DNA from: Hydrogenophaga sp.
GTDB taxonomy: Bacteria; Pseudomonadota; Gammaproteobacteria; Burkholderiales; Burkholderiaceae_C
Assembly: GCA_018333605.1 (NCBI GenBank)
Contig: JAGXSV010000002.1
Coordinates: forward strand, 32,141-96,140
Direction: 5' to 3'
Length of the DNA stretch: 64,000 nt
Under the pieces are notes generated by a model. It was not told the DNA's origin. It saw only the letters and a program-made list of their open reading frames with translations, and made no database searches. A program made the translations under genes and the position numbers. Each line of letters begins with the position of its first letter. Within the stretch, counting starts at the first letter, position 1. Of this stretch, positions 10,973-20,598 are shown in pieces.

Positions 10973-12028
10973 ATGGCCCCGGAGCCTTTTCAAAGAAACA
11001 ACTTAGATGCAGTTAGGCTGGCAGCAGCATGGATGGTTCTCTATTCACATTCATTCGCCTTACTCGGCTTGACTGAGCCAAGATTTCTTTCATGGATTCC
11101 GTTTGGACCATTGGGAGTTTTTATTTTTTTTACAATAAGTGGCTATTTAGTCAGTGCAAGCTGGGAACGCGACCCAAACATTTTACGCTTCTTTCAGCGC
11201 CGGCTAGTACGTATTCTACCGGGACTTGTCATCTGCACAATACTCACAATATTTGTACTCGGTCCTATATTTACTACGTTACCCATGAAGGAGTATTTCG
11301 GCAATCCACACACCCGTGGATATCTGCAGAACATAGGGCTACACATCGTTTACTATCTCCCCGGCGTATTCGAGCATAATAAAATTGGTAACGCAGTAAA
11401 CGGCTCGCTCTAGAATCTGCCTGTCGAATTCCTGATGTATGTTGTAATAGCATTAATAGGAGTGCTGCAAGGGAACCGGTGGACGTTAGTTATTCTGGCA
11501 ACTGCCTCGGCCGCGACATGCCTTATGTGGGCCCAAGTCTCAACGGAGATGCTGGTATTTTATAATTTTGACCTGCGGCAAGCCTTCATCTGTGGCACGT
11601 ATTTTTGGATCGGCGCCTGCCTCCAACGTTTCAATCTCAAGCGGCATCTAACACCAACAGCGGGGATGCTCGCTTTGTTTGCAATGATGTCCCTCGAACC
11701 TTGGCCGAGCCAACTCGCATTGACTTCCTGGGTGTTACTGCCAATAGTCGTACTCGCCTTCGGCTTCGCTTACAGCCCTTGGCTCAGGCACCTCACAAGA
11801 TCCGGAGATTATTCGTACGGGATTTATATCTACGCATTCCCGATCCAGCAGTCTGTGGTTTATATGTGGCCCAATATTGGGATTGGCAACTACCTGCTAA
11901 TCTGCACAGCCTGCACCTATCTGATGGCGATGTTGTCTTGGCACCTAGTCGAGCGCCGTGCGTTAAATTTCAAACCGCGAAATCCTTCGCCAACACTTCA
12001 ACAGCCAACAAATGTGGCAAGCGCCTAA
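10973..12028 (+). pseudogene. Acyltransferase 3 (OafA/YrhL-like O-acyltransferase), interrupted by in-frame TAG at 11411-11413
   Basis: N-part NNLDAVRLAAAWMVLYSHSFAL...; C-part begins at ATG 11435 in the same frame (offset 462 = 154 codons); NGSL*NLPVEF where family members have NGSLWTLPxEF. Confidence 0.85.
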
Positions 12029-12171
12029 AATCTATTCTAACTATTGAAGATGCCTGGAAGTAAATCAAATCAGTCAAACGAAGACTGGGAAATCTCAACT
12101 GGGTAGACAATATGTTCTAGTTGAAGTACTGGCTCTCCATGACTGGGCAGGAAGAGCGATAATTTTTTTAA

Positions 12172-12184
12172 CTATAAATTATAG
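12172..12184. repeat. Short AT-rich palindrome (CTATAAATTATAG) followed by gcttgcgc; possible degenerate dispersed repeat
   Basis: Perfect odd-centred palindrome read from sequence. Confidence 0.35.
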
Positions 12185-12215
12185 CTTGCGCCAATAACTC
12201 AAAAAATCAATATTG

Positions 12216-13148
12216 CTATACCAAAGATAACATCAAGCCAAAAGCAAGTGACAGGTTGGATCCTATAGTTTGTCGACGAATACCTGTTTTCCTCCAAGCC
12301 ATGAGTCGCCGCCATATAAATGGATTGGATCGAATCATCGCAAACTGATGGCATATATCCAAAGCTGAAGGCGTAGGCAAGGTCTCAAGGTCTTTAACGG
12401 CTGCCAAGCCTGCGTCAGTCCACTGCCTAAAGCGTCCAGTAGCAAGCGGCTTTAATCTCTTAACCTGTGCAATTACGCCATTATTCGACCCGATTACGTT
12501 CCTCGCATGTTGTCTATATGACACACCCACATGGTTGTCAAACCAGACCTGTCCACCGAGTGCCGTTGCAACCAAATAAGTCGTCCAGTCGTGCCAGACA
12601 CTGTGCTCAGGCTGAACTTTTTTTTGCGCCATTAACACGGCCTGGCTCATGACCATGGTATTGCCACTGGCAATGTTCTGAACCAATGCATTGCCAAAGG
12701 TAGGCGCACGTTGAATGCCGGGGCTTAGGCCAATGGGTTTAAGTTGTTCATCGACAAATTGTGTACGGCTGCAATACAGCCGAACAGGGTTCTTGCTGTT
12801 TTCTAAATGCCAAGCCGCCGCACGTGCCAATTTATAGTCAAGCCACACATCGTCTTGATCGCAGAATGCAAACAAGTCAGAGGGCGAGCGGGCCTGAGCA
12901 TGCTGTATGAGGTGAAAGAAGTTGCGCGTAGATGAACCCTGGCAAGGGCCTGTGAGTACAGTTATCGGCTGGCTAACTTGCTCCGCAAATTGAGCAACTA
13001 TGTCGAGTGTGTCGTCGGTTGAGCCATCATCGCTCACCGTGAGCGTCCAATCTGTGTGCGTCTGGCGGGCGATGGAGCTCAATTGCTCAGCCAGAAAGCG
13101 ACCGCCGTTGTAGGTGGCAAGCAGTATGTGGACGGTCGGTTGGGGCAT
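12216..13148 (-). CDS. GT2 family glycosyltransferase (rhamnosyltransferase-like)
   Basis: VHILLATYNGGRFLAEQLSSIARQTHTDWTLTVSDDGSTDDT, FCDQDDVW. Confidence 0.9.
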   Translation of the reverse strand: MPQPTVHILLATYNGGRFLAEQLSSIARQTHTDWTLTVSDDGSTDDTLDIVAQFAEQVSQPITVLTGPCQGSSTRNFFHLIQHAQARSPSDLFAFCDQDDVWLDYKLARAAAWHLENSKNPVRLYCSRTQFVDEQLKPIGLSPGIQRAPTFGNALVQNIASGNTMVMSQAVLMAQKKVQPEHSVWHDWTTYLVATALGGQVWFDNHVGVSYRQHARNVIGSNNGVIAQVKRLKPLATGRFRQWTDAGLAAVKDLETLPTPSALDICHQFAMIRSNPFIWRRLMAWRKTGIRRQTIGSNLSLAFGLMLSLV

Positions 13149-13164
13149 GAAATAATTCAGTCAG

Positions 13165-14103
13165 TTGTCTACAGGGGTCTGGGTGTCGTCTTCTTTGTCA
13201 GTTTATGTTGTGGTGCCCACGCGCAATCCTGGGGCGCGGTGGAGCCAATGGCTGGAAGCACTGCGGCTTCAACAACCTTGTGTGTCCAGTTTGGTGGTGG
13301 ACTCCTGCTCCGACGACGGTACAAACTTTACCAGTCTGCCTGCTGGCTCGCGCTGTATTCAGATACCGGTTGCTTCGTTCAACCACGGGGGCACTCGAAA
13401 CCTTTCACTTCAACATTTGCCGCCTGCCACCGATGTGGTGGTGTTCATGACCCAAGACGCGCTGCTTGCCGATGTGGACGCGCTGCAAAAGCTGGTGTCA
13501 GCGTTTGACGACCCCACCGTGGCCTGTGCGTTTGGCCGGCAGCTGCCTCATGCAGATGCATCAGCGCTGGCTGCGCACGCGCGGCTGTTCAACTACCCAG
13601 ACGCGTCGCGGGTGGTGAGCCTGGCTGACAAAGACCGGTTGGGGTTGAAGACCTGCTTCATGTCGAACTCATTTGCAGCCTACCGCGTGGCAGACCTGCT
13701 GGCGGTAGGCGGGTTTCCGTCACATGTAATTTTGGGTGAAGACATGGCCGTTGCGGCGCGCTTGCTGCTCGCAGGCAAGCAGGTTGCCTACCAAGCTGAG
13801 GCCTGCGCTTACCACTCTCACAACTACACGCCCCTTGAGGACTTTCGCCGCTATTTCGACACCGGTGTTTTTCACGCCCGCGAACCATGGCTTTTGGATG
13901 CGTTTGGTGGTGCCAGTGGGGAAGGGCTTCGTTTCGTCAAGTCGGAGTTGCGGTACCTGCTGAAGCATGCGTCCTGGCTGATACCGAGTGCGTTGCAGCG
14001 TACGGTGCTTAAACTACTGGGTTATCGGCTTGGCCGGGCTGAGGCGCGTCTTCCGCTGGCGCTTAAGAAGCGGTTGAGCATGTTCAGCGGGTTTTGGGAC
14101 TGA
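13165..14103 (+). CDS. GT2 family glycosyltransferase (rhamnosyltransferase-like); start codon uncertain (TTG in track)
   Basis: VYVVVPTRNPGARWSQWLEALRLQ, DSCSDDGT, FMTQDALLAD. Confidence 0.85.
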   Translation: MSTGVWVSSSLSVYVVVPTRNPGARWSQWLEALRLQQPCVSSLVVDSCSDDGTNFTSLPAGSRCIQIPVASFNHGGTRNLSLQHLPPATDVVVFMTQDALLADVDALQKLVSAFDDPTVACAFGRQLPHADASALAAHARLFNYPDASRVVSLADKDRLGLKTCFMSNSFAAYRVADLLAVGGFPSHVILGEDMAVAARLLLAGKQVAYQAEACAYHSHNYTPLEDFRRYFDTGVFHAREPWLLDAFGGASGEGLRFVKSELRYLLKHASWLIPSALQRTVLKLLGYRLGRAEARLPLALKKRLSMFSGFWD

Positions 14104-14148
14104 CGGTTCAGGTAAGTATAAAAATAAGCAGCACTTTGAGGGGACGGC

Positions 14149-15642
14149 GTGAATAGAAAAAGAGAGGCAAGGCCCTTGCTGGCACCCTGGTTGGCAAGGC
14201 CGCAGTCGGTGCTGTCGGTCCGGCTGACGAAGCTGGCGCTGCTGCTTGCTGATGTCTTTGCGCTGTTGCTGAGCGGTTTGCTGGCTGCGGTGCTGGCCGT
14301 AACTTGGGACGCGCGCGTGCCTGGGGACTTTGCGCAGTGGGCGGCTACACAGTCGCCGGGGCGCTATGTGGGCTGGTTGCTGGTGGTGCTGCTGGGCGTG
14401 GCGCTGTTTCTGGGGCGCTACCGGCACTACAGTGAACGCAAGCCTTTTTGGCGCGAACTGGGTGAGGTGTTTCACAACATTTTCTGGCTGGCGCTGCTGG
14501 ACATGGCCTTGATGTCTCTTGCGCGCTGGAACGCTTCACGCCTGTGGTGGCTGCTGGCCTGGCTGCTGGCGGCGGCGCTGGTTCCGCTGGTGCGCGCTGC
14601 CGTGCGGCGTGTGCTGCTTCGCCTGAACCTGTGGCAGCGGCCCACGGTATTGATCGGCGCGGGCCCCAATGCGGCTGAGGCGCTGCTGGCGCTGCGCAGC
14701 GAACCCTTGATGGGGTTTGAGGTGGTGGGCTGTTTGGCGGCGAACATCCACGACGGCGCACCCACCACCGCCGGCCCTGAGCTGCCCCCGCGGCTCACCT
14801 CCGCACAGTTGCACCGGCTCAGCCGGCACGCGGGGTTGCAGGTGGTGATTGCGCTGGAGCACCACGAGTCAGCCTTACGTGAAATGTGGCTGCGCCAGTT
14901 GGCCAAGTGGAGGGTCCAAGACGTGAGCGTGATTCCGGCGATGCGCGGCATCCCGCTGTATGGCACCGATATTTCTTACTTTTTTTCGCACGAGGTTGCG
15001 CTCTTGCGCGTCAGCAACAACCTGCGGCATTGGCCGGCACGGCTTTCAAAGCGTGCCTTTGACATCGTCGCATCGATGGCGCTGTTGGCGGCGCTGTCGC
15101 CGCTCATGGCTTATCTGGCGCTGCGCATTCGCAGGGATGGCGGCTCGGCTGTTTTCGCGCACCAGCGGGTGGGCCGCGGCGGGAACATGTTTCCCTGCTA
15201 CAAATTTCGTTCCATGGTGATGAATGCCCAGGAGCAACTGGAGCAGCTGCTGGCGTCCGACCCCGAGCTGCGCGCCCAATGGGAGCGCGACCACAAATTG
15301 AAGGACGACCCGCGCATCAGCCCCGTGGGCCATTTCCTGCGCAAGACCAGCCTGGACGAACTGCCCCAGCTGTTCAACGTGTTGCGGGGCGAAATGAGCC
15401 TGGTGGGGCCGCGCCCCATCGTCACGGCCGAACTGGAAAAATACGGCGAAGACGTGGAATATTTTTTGATGGTGCGGCCAGGAATCACCGGCCTGTGGCA
15501 GGTGAGCGGCCGCAACGACGTGGACTACGACACCCGGGTCTACCTGGACACCTGGTATGTGAAGAACTGGTCGCTCTGGTACGACATTGCCATTTTGTTC
15601 AAGACGGTGCGGGTGGTGTTCAAGCGCGAAGGCGCTTACTGA
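14149..15642 (+). CDS. wbaP: Undecaprenyl-phosphate galactose/hexose-1-phosphate transferase (WbaP-like)
   Basis: [74 protein letters not shown]. Confidence 0.93.
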   Translation: MNRKREARPLLAPWLARPQSVLSVRLTKLALLLADVFALLLSGLLAAVLAVTWDARVPGDFAQWAATQSPGRYVGWLLVVLLGVALFLGRYRHYSERKPFWRELGEVFHNIFWLALLDMALMSLARWNASRLWWLLAWLLAAALVPLVRAAVRRVLLRLNLWQRPTVLIGAGPNAAEALLALRSEPLMGFEVVGCLAANIHDGAPTTAGPELPPRLTSAQLHRLSRHAGLQVVIALEHHESALREMWLRQLAKWRVQDVSVIPAMRGIPLYGTDISYFFSHEVALLRVSNNLRHWPARLSKRAFDIVASMALLAALSPLMAYLALRIRRDGGSAVFAHQRVGRGGNMFPCYKFRSMVMNAQEQLEQLLASDPELRAQWERDHKLKDDPRISPVGHFLRKTSLDELPQLFNVLRGEMSLVGPRPIVTAELEKYGEDVEYFLMVRPGITGLWQVSGRNDVDYDTRVYLDTWYVKNWSLWYDIAILFKTVRVVFKREGAY

Positions 15643-15693
15643 GAAAAGTGCATATTGCTCCGGCCCTGTGAAGTCAGTGGCCCCTCACCCCAG

Positions 15694-15717
15694 CCCTCTC
15701 CCGCAGGCGGGAGAGGG
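15694..15717. terminator. 11-bp-stem inverted repeat CCCTCTCCCGC-ag-GCGGGAGAGGG (REP-like or terminator-like)
   Basis: Perfect inverted repeat immediately 3' of wbaP. Confidence 0.5.
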
Positions 15718-15780
15718 CGTGAAGACAAAACTGGGTCGAATCAATAGAATGGTGACACTCCAACCCCACGAGGTGACACC

Positions 15781-16083
15781 GTGCCCCATACGCTTGAGAA
15801 ACCGCGCGCGCCTACCGTAACACTCAAACTCGATGCATCGCACCGGGGGCGGCTCAAGTCGCTGGCGTTGGCCAAAAAGCGCACGGCCCACTACCTCATG
15901 AAAGAAGCGATTGAACGTTACCTCGCCGAAGAGGAGGCACATTTGGCTGTATTGAACAGCGTCGACGATTCGGTTTCGCACTTTGAAGCCACGGGGCTCC
16001 ATGTCTCGCTGGACGACGTGAAGGCGTGGGCGAAGGAAGTCAAGACCAGCCGTGACGCGCAGCTACCCCCATGCCACGCGTGA
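15781..16083 (+). CDS. CopG/RHH-type antitoxin (ParD/StbD-like)
   Basis: TLKLDASHRGRLKSLALAKKRTAHYLMKEAIERYLAEEE; followed by an overlapping RelE/ParE-like ORF. Confidence 0.75.
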   Translation: MPHTLEKPRAPTVTLKLDASHRGRLKSLALAKKRTAHYLMKEAIERYLAEEEAHLAVLNSVDDSVSHFEATGLHVSLDDVKAWAKEVKTSRDAQLPPCHA

Positions 16084-16397
16084 AGCTTTCGGATGCGGCC
16101 CGTATTGACATTCAACGGCTTTACGACTTTTTGGCGCAGTTCGATTTGACGGCTGCAGACAGCGGCAACGATGCCATTGTTGCAGGACTGGACTATCTCG
16201 AAACCTATCCCCTCAGCGGGTCTCCGGTAGAAGACCCCCCACATGTCCGCAAGTCAGTGGTCGCTTTTGGGGCCAGTGGCTATCTGATTTTTTACAAGCG
16301 TTATGAGCGGACAGACACCGTTTTGGTGGCCCGGATCATTCACCAGAAGGAGTGGTACGAGATCGGAGCGATCGGGACCCAGGAACTGGGGGCCTGA
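16071..16397 (+). CDS. RelE/ParE family toxin
   Basis: VKLSDAARIDIQRLYDFLAQFD..., VAFGASGYLIFYKRYERTDTVLVARIIHQKE. Confidence 0.8.
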   Translation: MPRVKLSDAARIDIQRLYDFLAQFDLTAADSGNDAIVAGLDYLETYPLSGSPVEDPPHVRKSVVAFGASGYLIFYKRYERTDTVLVARIIHQKEWYEIGAIGTQELGA

Positions 16398-16509
16398 ATG
16401 GGCTTCAGGACCGGGCGTATTCAACGCTGAAGTGCGATGGCATCGATCGTACGAAGGCAGGGCGTGAAATACGTATTGACCGCTTGAAAGTCAGCAGGCG
16501 AACGGCGCT

Positions 16510-17946
16510 TCAGCGCCCGTACCGGTCCTCAAACCGAACAATATCGTCTTCGCCCAGGTAGCTGCCCGACTGCACTTCGATGATTTCCAGCGGAATGGTG
16601 CCGGGGTTGGCCAGCCGGTGCACTTCACCCAGCGGAATGTAGGTGGACTGGTTTTCGGTCAGCACCACCACCTTCTCGCCACAGGTGATTTCGGCGGTGC
16701 CTTTCACCACGATCCAGTGTTCGGCGCGGTGGTAGTGCTTTTGCAGGCTGAGGCTGGCCTTGGGCTTGACCAGAATGCGCTTGACTTTGAAGCGCTCGGA
16801 CTCGTCGATGCTGTCGTACCAGCCCCAGGGGCGGTGCACTTTGCGGTGCAGGTTGTGCTCTTCGCGCTGCTGCGCCTGCAGCAGGCCCACGATGTGTTTG
16901 ACGCCTTGTGCGCTGCCACGGTGGGCCACCAGCACGGCGTCGGGGGTTTCAACCACCACCAGGTCGCTCACCCCGACCAGGCTGACCAGGCGGCTGCTGG
17001 CATGCACCAGGTTGTTGCGGCTGTCCACGGCCAGCACATCGCCCTGCGTGGCGTTGCCCAGATCGTCCTTGGGCAACATGTCCCACACGGCGTCCCAGGC
17101 GCCAAGATCGCTCCAGCCGGCGTTGAGCGGCACCATGCGGATGGACTGACCGCTGCCGGGGCAGCGCTCCATGACGGCGTAGTCGATCGAATCGGCGGGG
17201 ATGGCGGCGAATTCGGGTTTGCCGGGGCGTATGAACGGGGCGTCGGTGCTGCGTGCGGCCCAGGCCGCCTGGCTGGCTTGCAACATGTCGGGCCGAAAAC
17301 GCTCCAGCGCCTGCAGCCACACCGAAGCTTTCAGCACGAACATGCCCGCGTTCCACAGGTAGCCGCCTTCTTCCAGGTAGCGCTGCGCGGTGGATGCATC
17401 GGGCTTTTCAACAAAGCGCAACACGGTTGCAGCGGCATGGGGCTGGCCACCTTGCACCTGGATGTAACCATAGCCGGTCTCGGGCCGGGTGGGCGCCACG
17501 CCCAGGATGACGATGTGCCCGAGAGCGGCATCGGCCACAGCGGTGGCCACGGCAGAACGGAACGCCGCTTCGTCGGCAATCACATGGTCGGCGGGGGTGA
17601 CGACGAGCACCGGGTCTTGCCCGTGCGCCATGGCGGCCAGCGCCAGCGCGGGCGCGGTATTGCGCCCCATGGGCTCGAGCAACACGGTGGGCGCTTCGCA
17701 AGCCACTTCGCGCAACTGTTCAAGCACAAGAAAGCGGTGGTCTTCGTTGCCCACCACCAGTGGGGCCTGCAGCACCAGGCCTTCTGAATGCAGCCCTGAC
17801 AGGCGCATGGCGGTCTTCTGAAACAGGCTGTGGGCACCTTCCAGGCACAGGAACTGTTTGGGGAAACCCGCACGGGACAGCGGCCACAAACGGGTGCCGG
17901 AACCACCCGCAAGAATCACCGGGCAAATAGGGGGCATGTGAGTCAT
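16510..17946 (-). CDS. manC: mannose-1-phosphate guanylyltransferase / mannose-6-phosphate isomerase
   Basis: [27 protein letters not shown]-terminal cupin VHRPWGWYDSIDESERFKVKRILVKPKASLSLQKHYHRAEHWIVV. Confidence 0.97.
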   Translation of the reverse strand: MTHMPPICPVILAGGSGTRLWPLSRAGFPKQFLCLEGAHSLFQKTAMRLSGLHSEGLVLQAPLVVGNEDHRFLVLEQLREVACEAPTVLLEPMGRNTAPALALAAMAHGQDPVLVVTPADHVIADEAAFRSAVATAVADAALGHIVILGVAPTRPETGYGYIQVQGGQPHAAATVLRFVEKPDASTAQRYLEEGGYLWNAGMFVLKASVWLQALERFRPDMLQASQAAWAARSTDAPFIRPGKPEFAAIPADSIDYAVMERCPGSGQSIRMVPLNAGWSDLGAWDAVWDMLPKDDLGNATQGDVLAVDSRNNLVHASSRLVSLVGVSDLVVVETPDAVLVAHRGSAQGVKHIVGLLQAQQREEHNLHRKVHRPWGWYDSIDESERFKVKRILVKPKASLSLQKHYHRAEHWIVVKGTAEITCGEKVVVLTENQSTYIPLGEVHRLANPGTIPLEIIEVQSGSYLGEDDIVRFEDRYGR

Positions 17947-18167
17947 TCAAAACACCCGTTGGATACGCACGCAGCGCACACGGTACAGCCATGTGCCCAT
18001 TCTGGCGACGGGATAGACCTCAGCCAAAGCGAAGCCTGGGTTTCCCACGGGCATCATCCGAGATCATGGCCTGTGCCCGGCTGCAAGGGGCGACCTGCAT
18101 ACGCGATCGTCACGCGGTCGTCGTGATGTCCTGCCATTGCTGTGAGCATGCCACAGCAGTGCGGGAA

Positions 18168-18306
18168 TAAAAAAAGCCACCTCGCGGTGGCTCGACAAGT
18201 CCGAGGAAGGACGCCGTTGGAGACCCGTTTCAACGTTATGGATGACGCAGCTTGTTGGCCGGACCCGGGTTTCTTTTGTGTTGTGACAGCAACGGCTGGG
18301 ATTGTG
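18168..18306 (-). ncRNA. Candidate small RNA or 3'UTR RNA ending in a Rho-independent terminator
   Basis: Minus-strand -35 CTGAAA / 17 bp / -10 CATACT; hairpin GUCC-UUCCUC-GGAC; terminator GCCACC-GCGA-GGTGGC + T7. Confidence 0.4.
18169..18191 (-). terminator. Rho-independent terminator on minus strand
   Basis: Plus strand AAAAAAAGCCACCTCGCGGTGGC. Confidence 0.8.
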
Positions 18307-18437
18307 CACTTTAGTATGTGTTCCCGCCATCCCCTTTTCAGGGTATTTGTGACGAAGTATGAGGTGCCCGCACCCAAAACCACCTGCTGAGCGTCGGAGT
18401 CAGGCAGCCTGACCCAAGTTAGGTCCACAGCCTGAAC

Positions 18438-19736
18438 TCAAAGCGGCAGTTCCACCACGAAGCGGGCGCCGCCACCGTCCCGGGCTTCGCAGCGCACCAG
18501 GCCACCGTGGCGCTCGGCAATGGTTCTGACGAGCGACAGGCCCAGGCCCACGCCGCCTTCGCGTTCGCTGGCGCCGGGCAAGCGGTAAAACGGCTCAAAA
18601 ATGCGCTCGCGCTGGTCGGGTGGCACACCCGGCCCGCGGTCTTCGACGCAGATCTCGACCACGCGTTGGGTCGGGTTGTCTGCCCGCTTGTTGCCCGGCC
18701 CACCTTGGCCTGGGGTTTGCAGGGCCATGGTCAGGCGCACGTCGGCGTCTGCGGGTTCGTCTGCCGTGTGGGACGGGGAGCGGGTGCCGTAGCGGCGGGC
18801 GTTTTCGAGCAGGTTGCGCAGCAGGCGGCGCAGCAGGCGGGCATGGCCTTGCAGCAGCACGGGTGAGGCGCCGGGGGCGATGTCGAGGTCGGCACCGGTG
18901 CGGGCGCACTCTTCGGCGGCGAGCCCCACCAGGTCCACTTCTTCGGTGGGGCCCAGGGCCGAGGCGTCGTTGGCGTCGCGGGCATCGAGGCGGCTGGCCA
19001 GCAAAATTTCGTCAATCAGCTGGTCCAGTTCTTCGATGCTGCGCGCCATTTCCTGGCGCTGCGGGGCGCTGGCGCTGTCGCGGCCCAGCAGCTCCAGGCC
19101 CATGCGCAGGCGGGCCAGCGGTGAGCGCAGTTCGTGCGAGGCGTTGGCCAGCAGTGCTTTGTGCGACTGCAGCAGGGTTTGCACGCGCTCGGCGGCGGCG
19201 TTGAAGCGTGTGGCCAGAAAGGCGATTTCGTCTTGCCCTTGCACCGGCAGGCGGGTGGACAAATCGCCATCGCCCCAGCGCTCCACGCCTTTTTGCAGGG
19301 CTTCCAGCCGTTTGGTGAGGCGCCGCACGATGGGGTAAGCGCCCAGGGCTACGGCAATCGCCACCAGCCCCAGCAGCCAGGCAAACCCGGGGGCCGACTG
19401 CAGCCAGGCCTGGGCGCGGCGCGCGGGCAGTGGGCTGCCGGGCGGGCGGTTGGCGCGGGGCAGTTGCACGTAGAGCGTTTGCCCGTCTTTCATGGTGACC
19501 TGAAATTCGAGCCCCTCACCGGGCACACGCACGGCACGGGCGGGTGCCTGGCCCACGATGTCGCCCGCGCCGTTGCGCAACACGATTTCGCGCCCGGCGC
19601 GGTTGGCGTTTTGTTCGCGCTCATGGTCCAGCGCCACCTGCCAGAGCCAGCCCACCACCAGGGTGAGCACGGCCACGGCCGCCACCACGGCGAGCCAGAT
19701 GCGCAGGTAGAGCTTTTGACCGATCAGGGAGTCCAT
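18438..19736 (-). CDS. Sensor histidine kinase (HAMP/HisKA/HATPase)
   Basis: LLANASHELRSPLARLRMGLELL H-box; VEDRGPGVPPDQRERIFEPFYR; GVGLGLSLVRTIAERHGG. Confidence 0.95.
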   Translation of the reverse strand: MDSLIGQKLYLRIWLAVVAAVAVLTLVVGWLWQVALDHEREQNANRAGREIVLRNGAGDIVGQAPARAVRVPGEGLEFQVTMKDGQTLYVQLPRANRPPGSPLPARRAQAWLQSAPGFAWLLGLVAIAVALGAYPIVRRLTKRLEALQKGVERWGDGDLSTRLPVQGQDEIAFLATRFNAAAERVQTLLQSHKALLANASHELRSPLARLRMGLELLGRDSASAPQRQEMARSIEELDQLIDEILLASRLDARDANDASALGPTEEVDLVGLAAEECARTGADLDIAPGASPVLLQGHARLLRRLLRNLLENARRYGTRSPSHTADEPADADVRLTMALQTPGQGGPGNKRADNPTQRVVEICVEDRGPGVPPDQRERIFEPFYRLPGASEREGGVGLGLSLVRTIAERHGGLVRCEARDGGGARFVVELPL

Positions 19737-19783
19737 GGCGGTTCAGGCACGCGCAGCGCTGTGGGCGTGGCACATAGGGAGCA

Positions 19784-20500
19784 TCAGTCTTGCTGTTTGG
19801 CAAACACGTAGCCGACGCCGCGCACGGTGAGGATGCGTTTGGGGTCTTTGCTGTCGGCTTCGATGGCGTTGCGGATGCGGCCAATGTGCACGTCGATGGA
19901 GCGGTCAAACGCCTCCAGCTCGCGGCCGCGCACGGCTTCCATGATCTGGTCGCGTGTGAGCACGCGCCCAGCGCGTTCGGCCAGGGCCACCAGCAGGTCA
20001 AACTGGTACGAGGTGAGTTCGCAGGCCACGCCGCCCACCTGCACGGTGCGGGCATCGCGGTCGATTTCGAGCGAGCCAAACCGCAACACCGGCGTGCTGC
20101 GGGTGGTGCTGGCCTGGCCGGGCTCACCGCGGCGGCGCAGCACCGCGCGGATGCGTGCCAGCAACTCGCGGGGTTCAAACGGTTTGGGCAGGTAGTCGTC
20201 GGCACCCATTTCCAGGCCAATGATGCGGTCCATGGGGTCGCCCTTGGCGGTGAGCATGATGACCGGCACGCGCGCGGCATCCCCCGGCAGGGCGCGGATG
20301 CGGCGGCACACTTCCAGCCCGTCGATGCCGGGCATCATCAGGTCCAGGATGACCAGCTCGGGCAGCATCACCTGCAGGTGCTCCAGGCCTTGTTCGCCGT
20401 CGGCGGCGTGGGTCACATCAAACCCCGACTGGCCGAGGTAGTCCACCACCATCTGCGCCAGGCGGGCATCGTCTTCAATCATCAGCAAAGGGGATGTCAT
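19784..20500 (-). CDS. OmpR-family response regulator
   Basis: LLMIEDDARLAQMVVDYL, LVILDLMMPGIDGLEVCRRIR, LTAKGDPMDRIIGLEMGADDYLPKPF; C-terminal winged helix. Confidence 0.95.
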   Translation of the reverse strand: MTSPLLMIEDDARLAQMVVDYLGQSGFDVTHAADGEQGLEHLQVMLPELVILDLMMPGIDGLEVCRRIRALPGDAARVPVIMLTAKGDPMDRIIGLEMGADDYLPKPFEPRELLARIRAVLRRRGEPGQASTTRSTPVLRFGSLEIDRDARTVQVGGVACELTSYQFDLLVALAERAGRVLTRDQIMEAVRGRELEAFDRSIDVHIGRIRNAIEADSKDPKRILTVRGVGYVFAKQQD

Positions 20501-20598
20501 GGGGTGCAGTCTAACGACGTCCGTGGAAATTTTCCGTTCATGAACCATGGTGATAGCCCAAGGTGAAGCGGGCTTGTGGCTCGCGTAAAGTTCCGTGA

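Noticed and set aside
11435-12028. Independent membrane-protein gene
   Set aside because: Same frame as 10973-11413 and completes one acyltransferase; better treated as the 3' part of a pseudogene.
16618-17787. 389-aa plus-strand ORF antisense to manC
   Set aside because: Shadow ORF; no domain signal.
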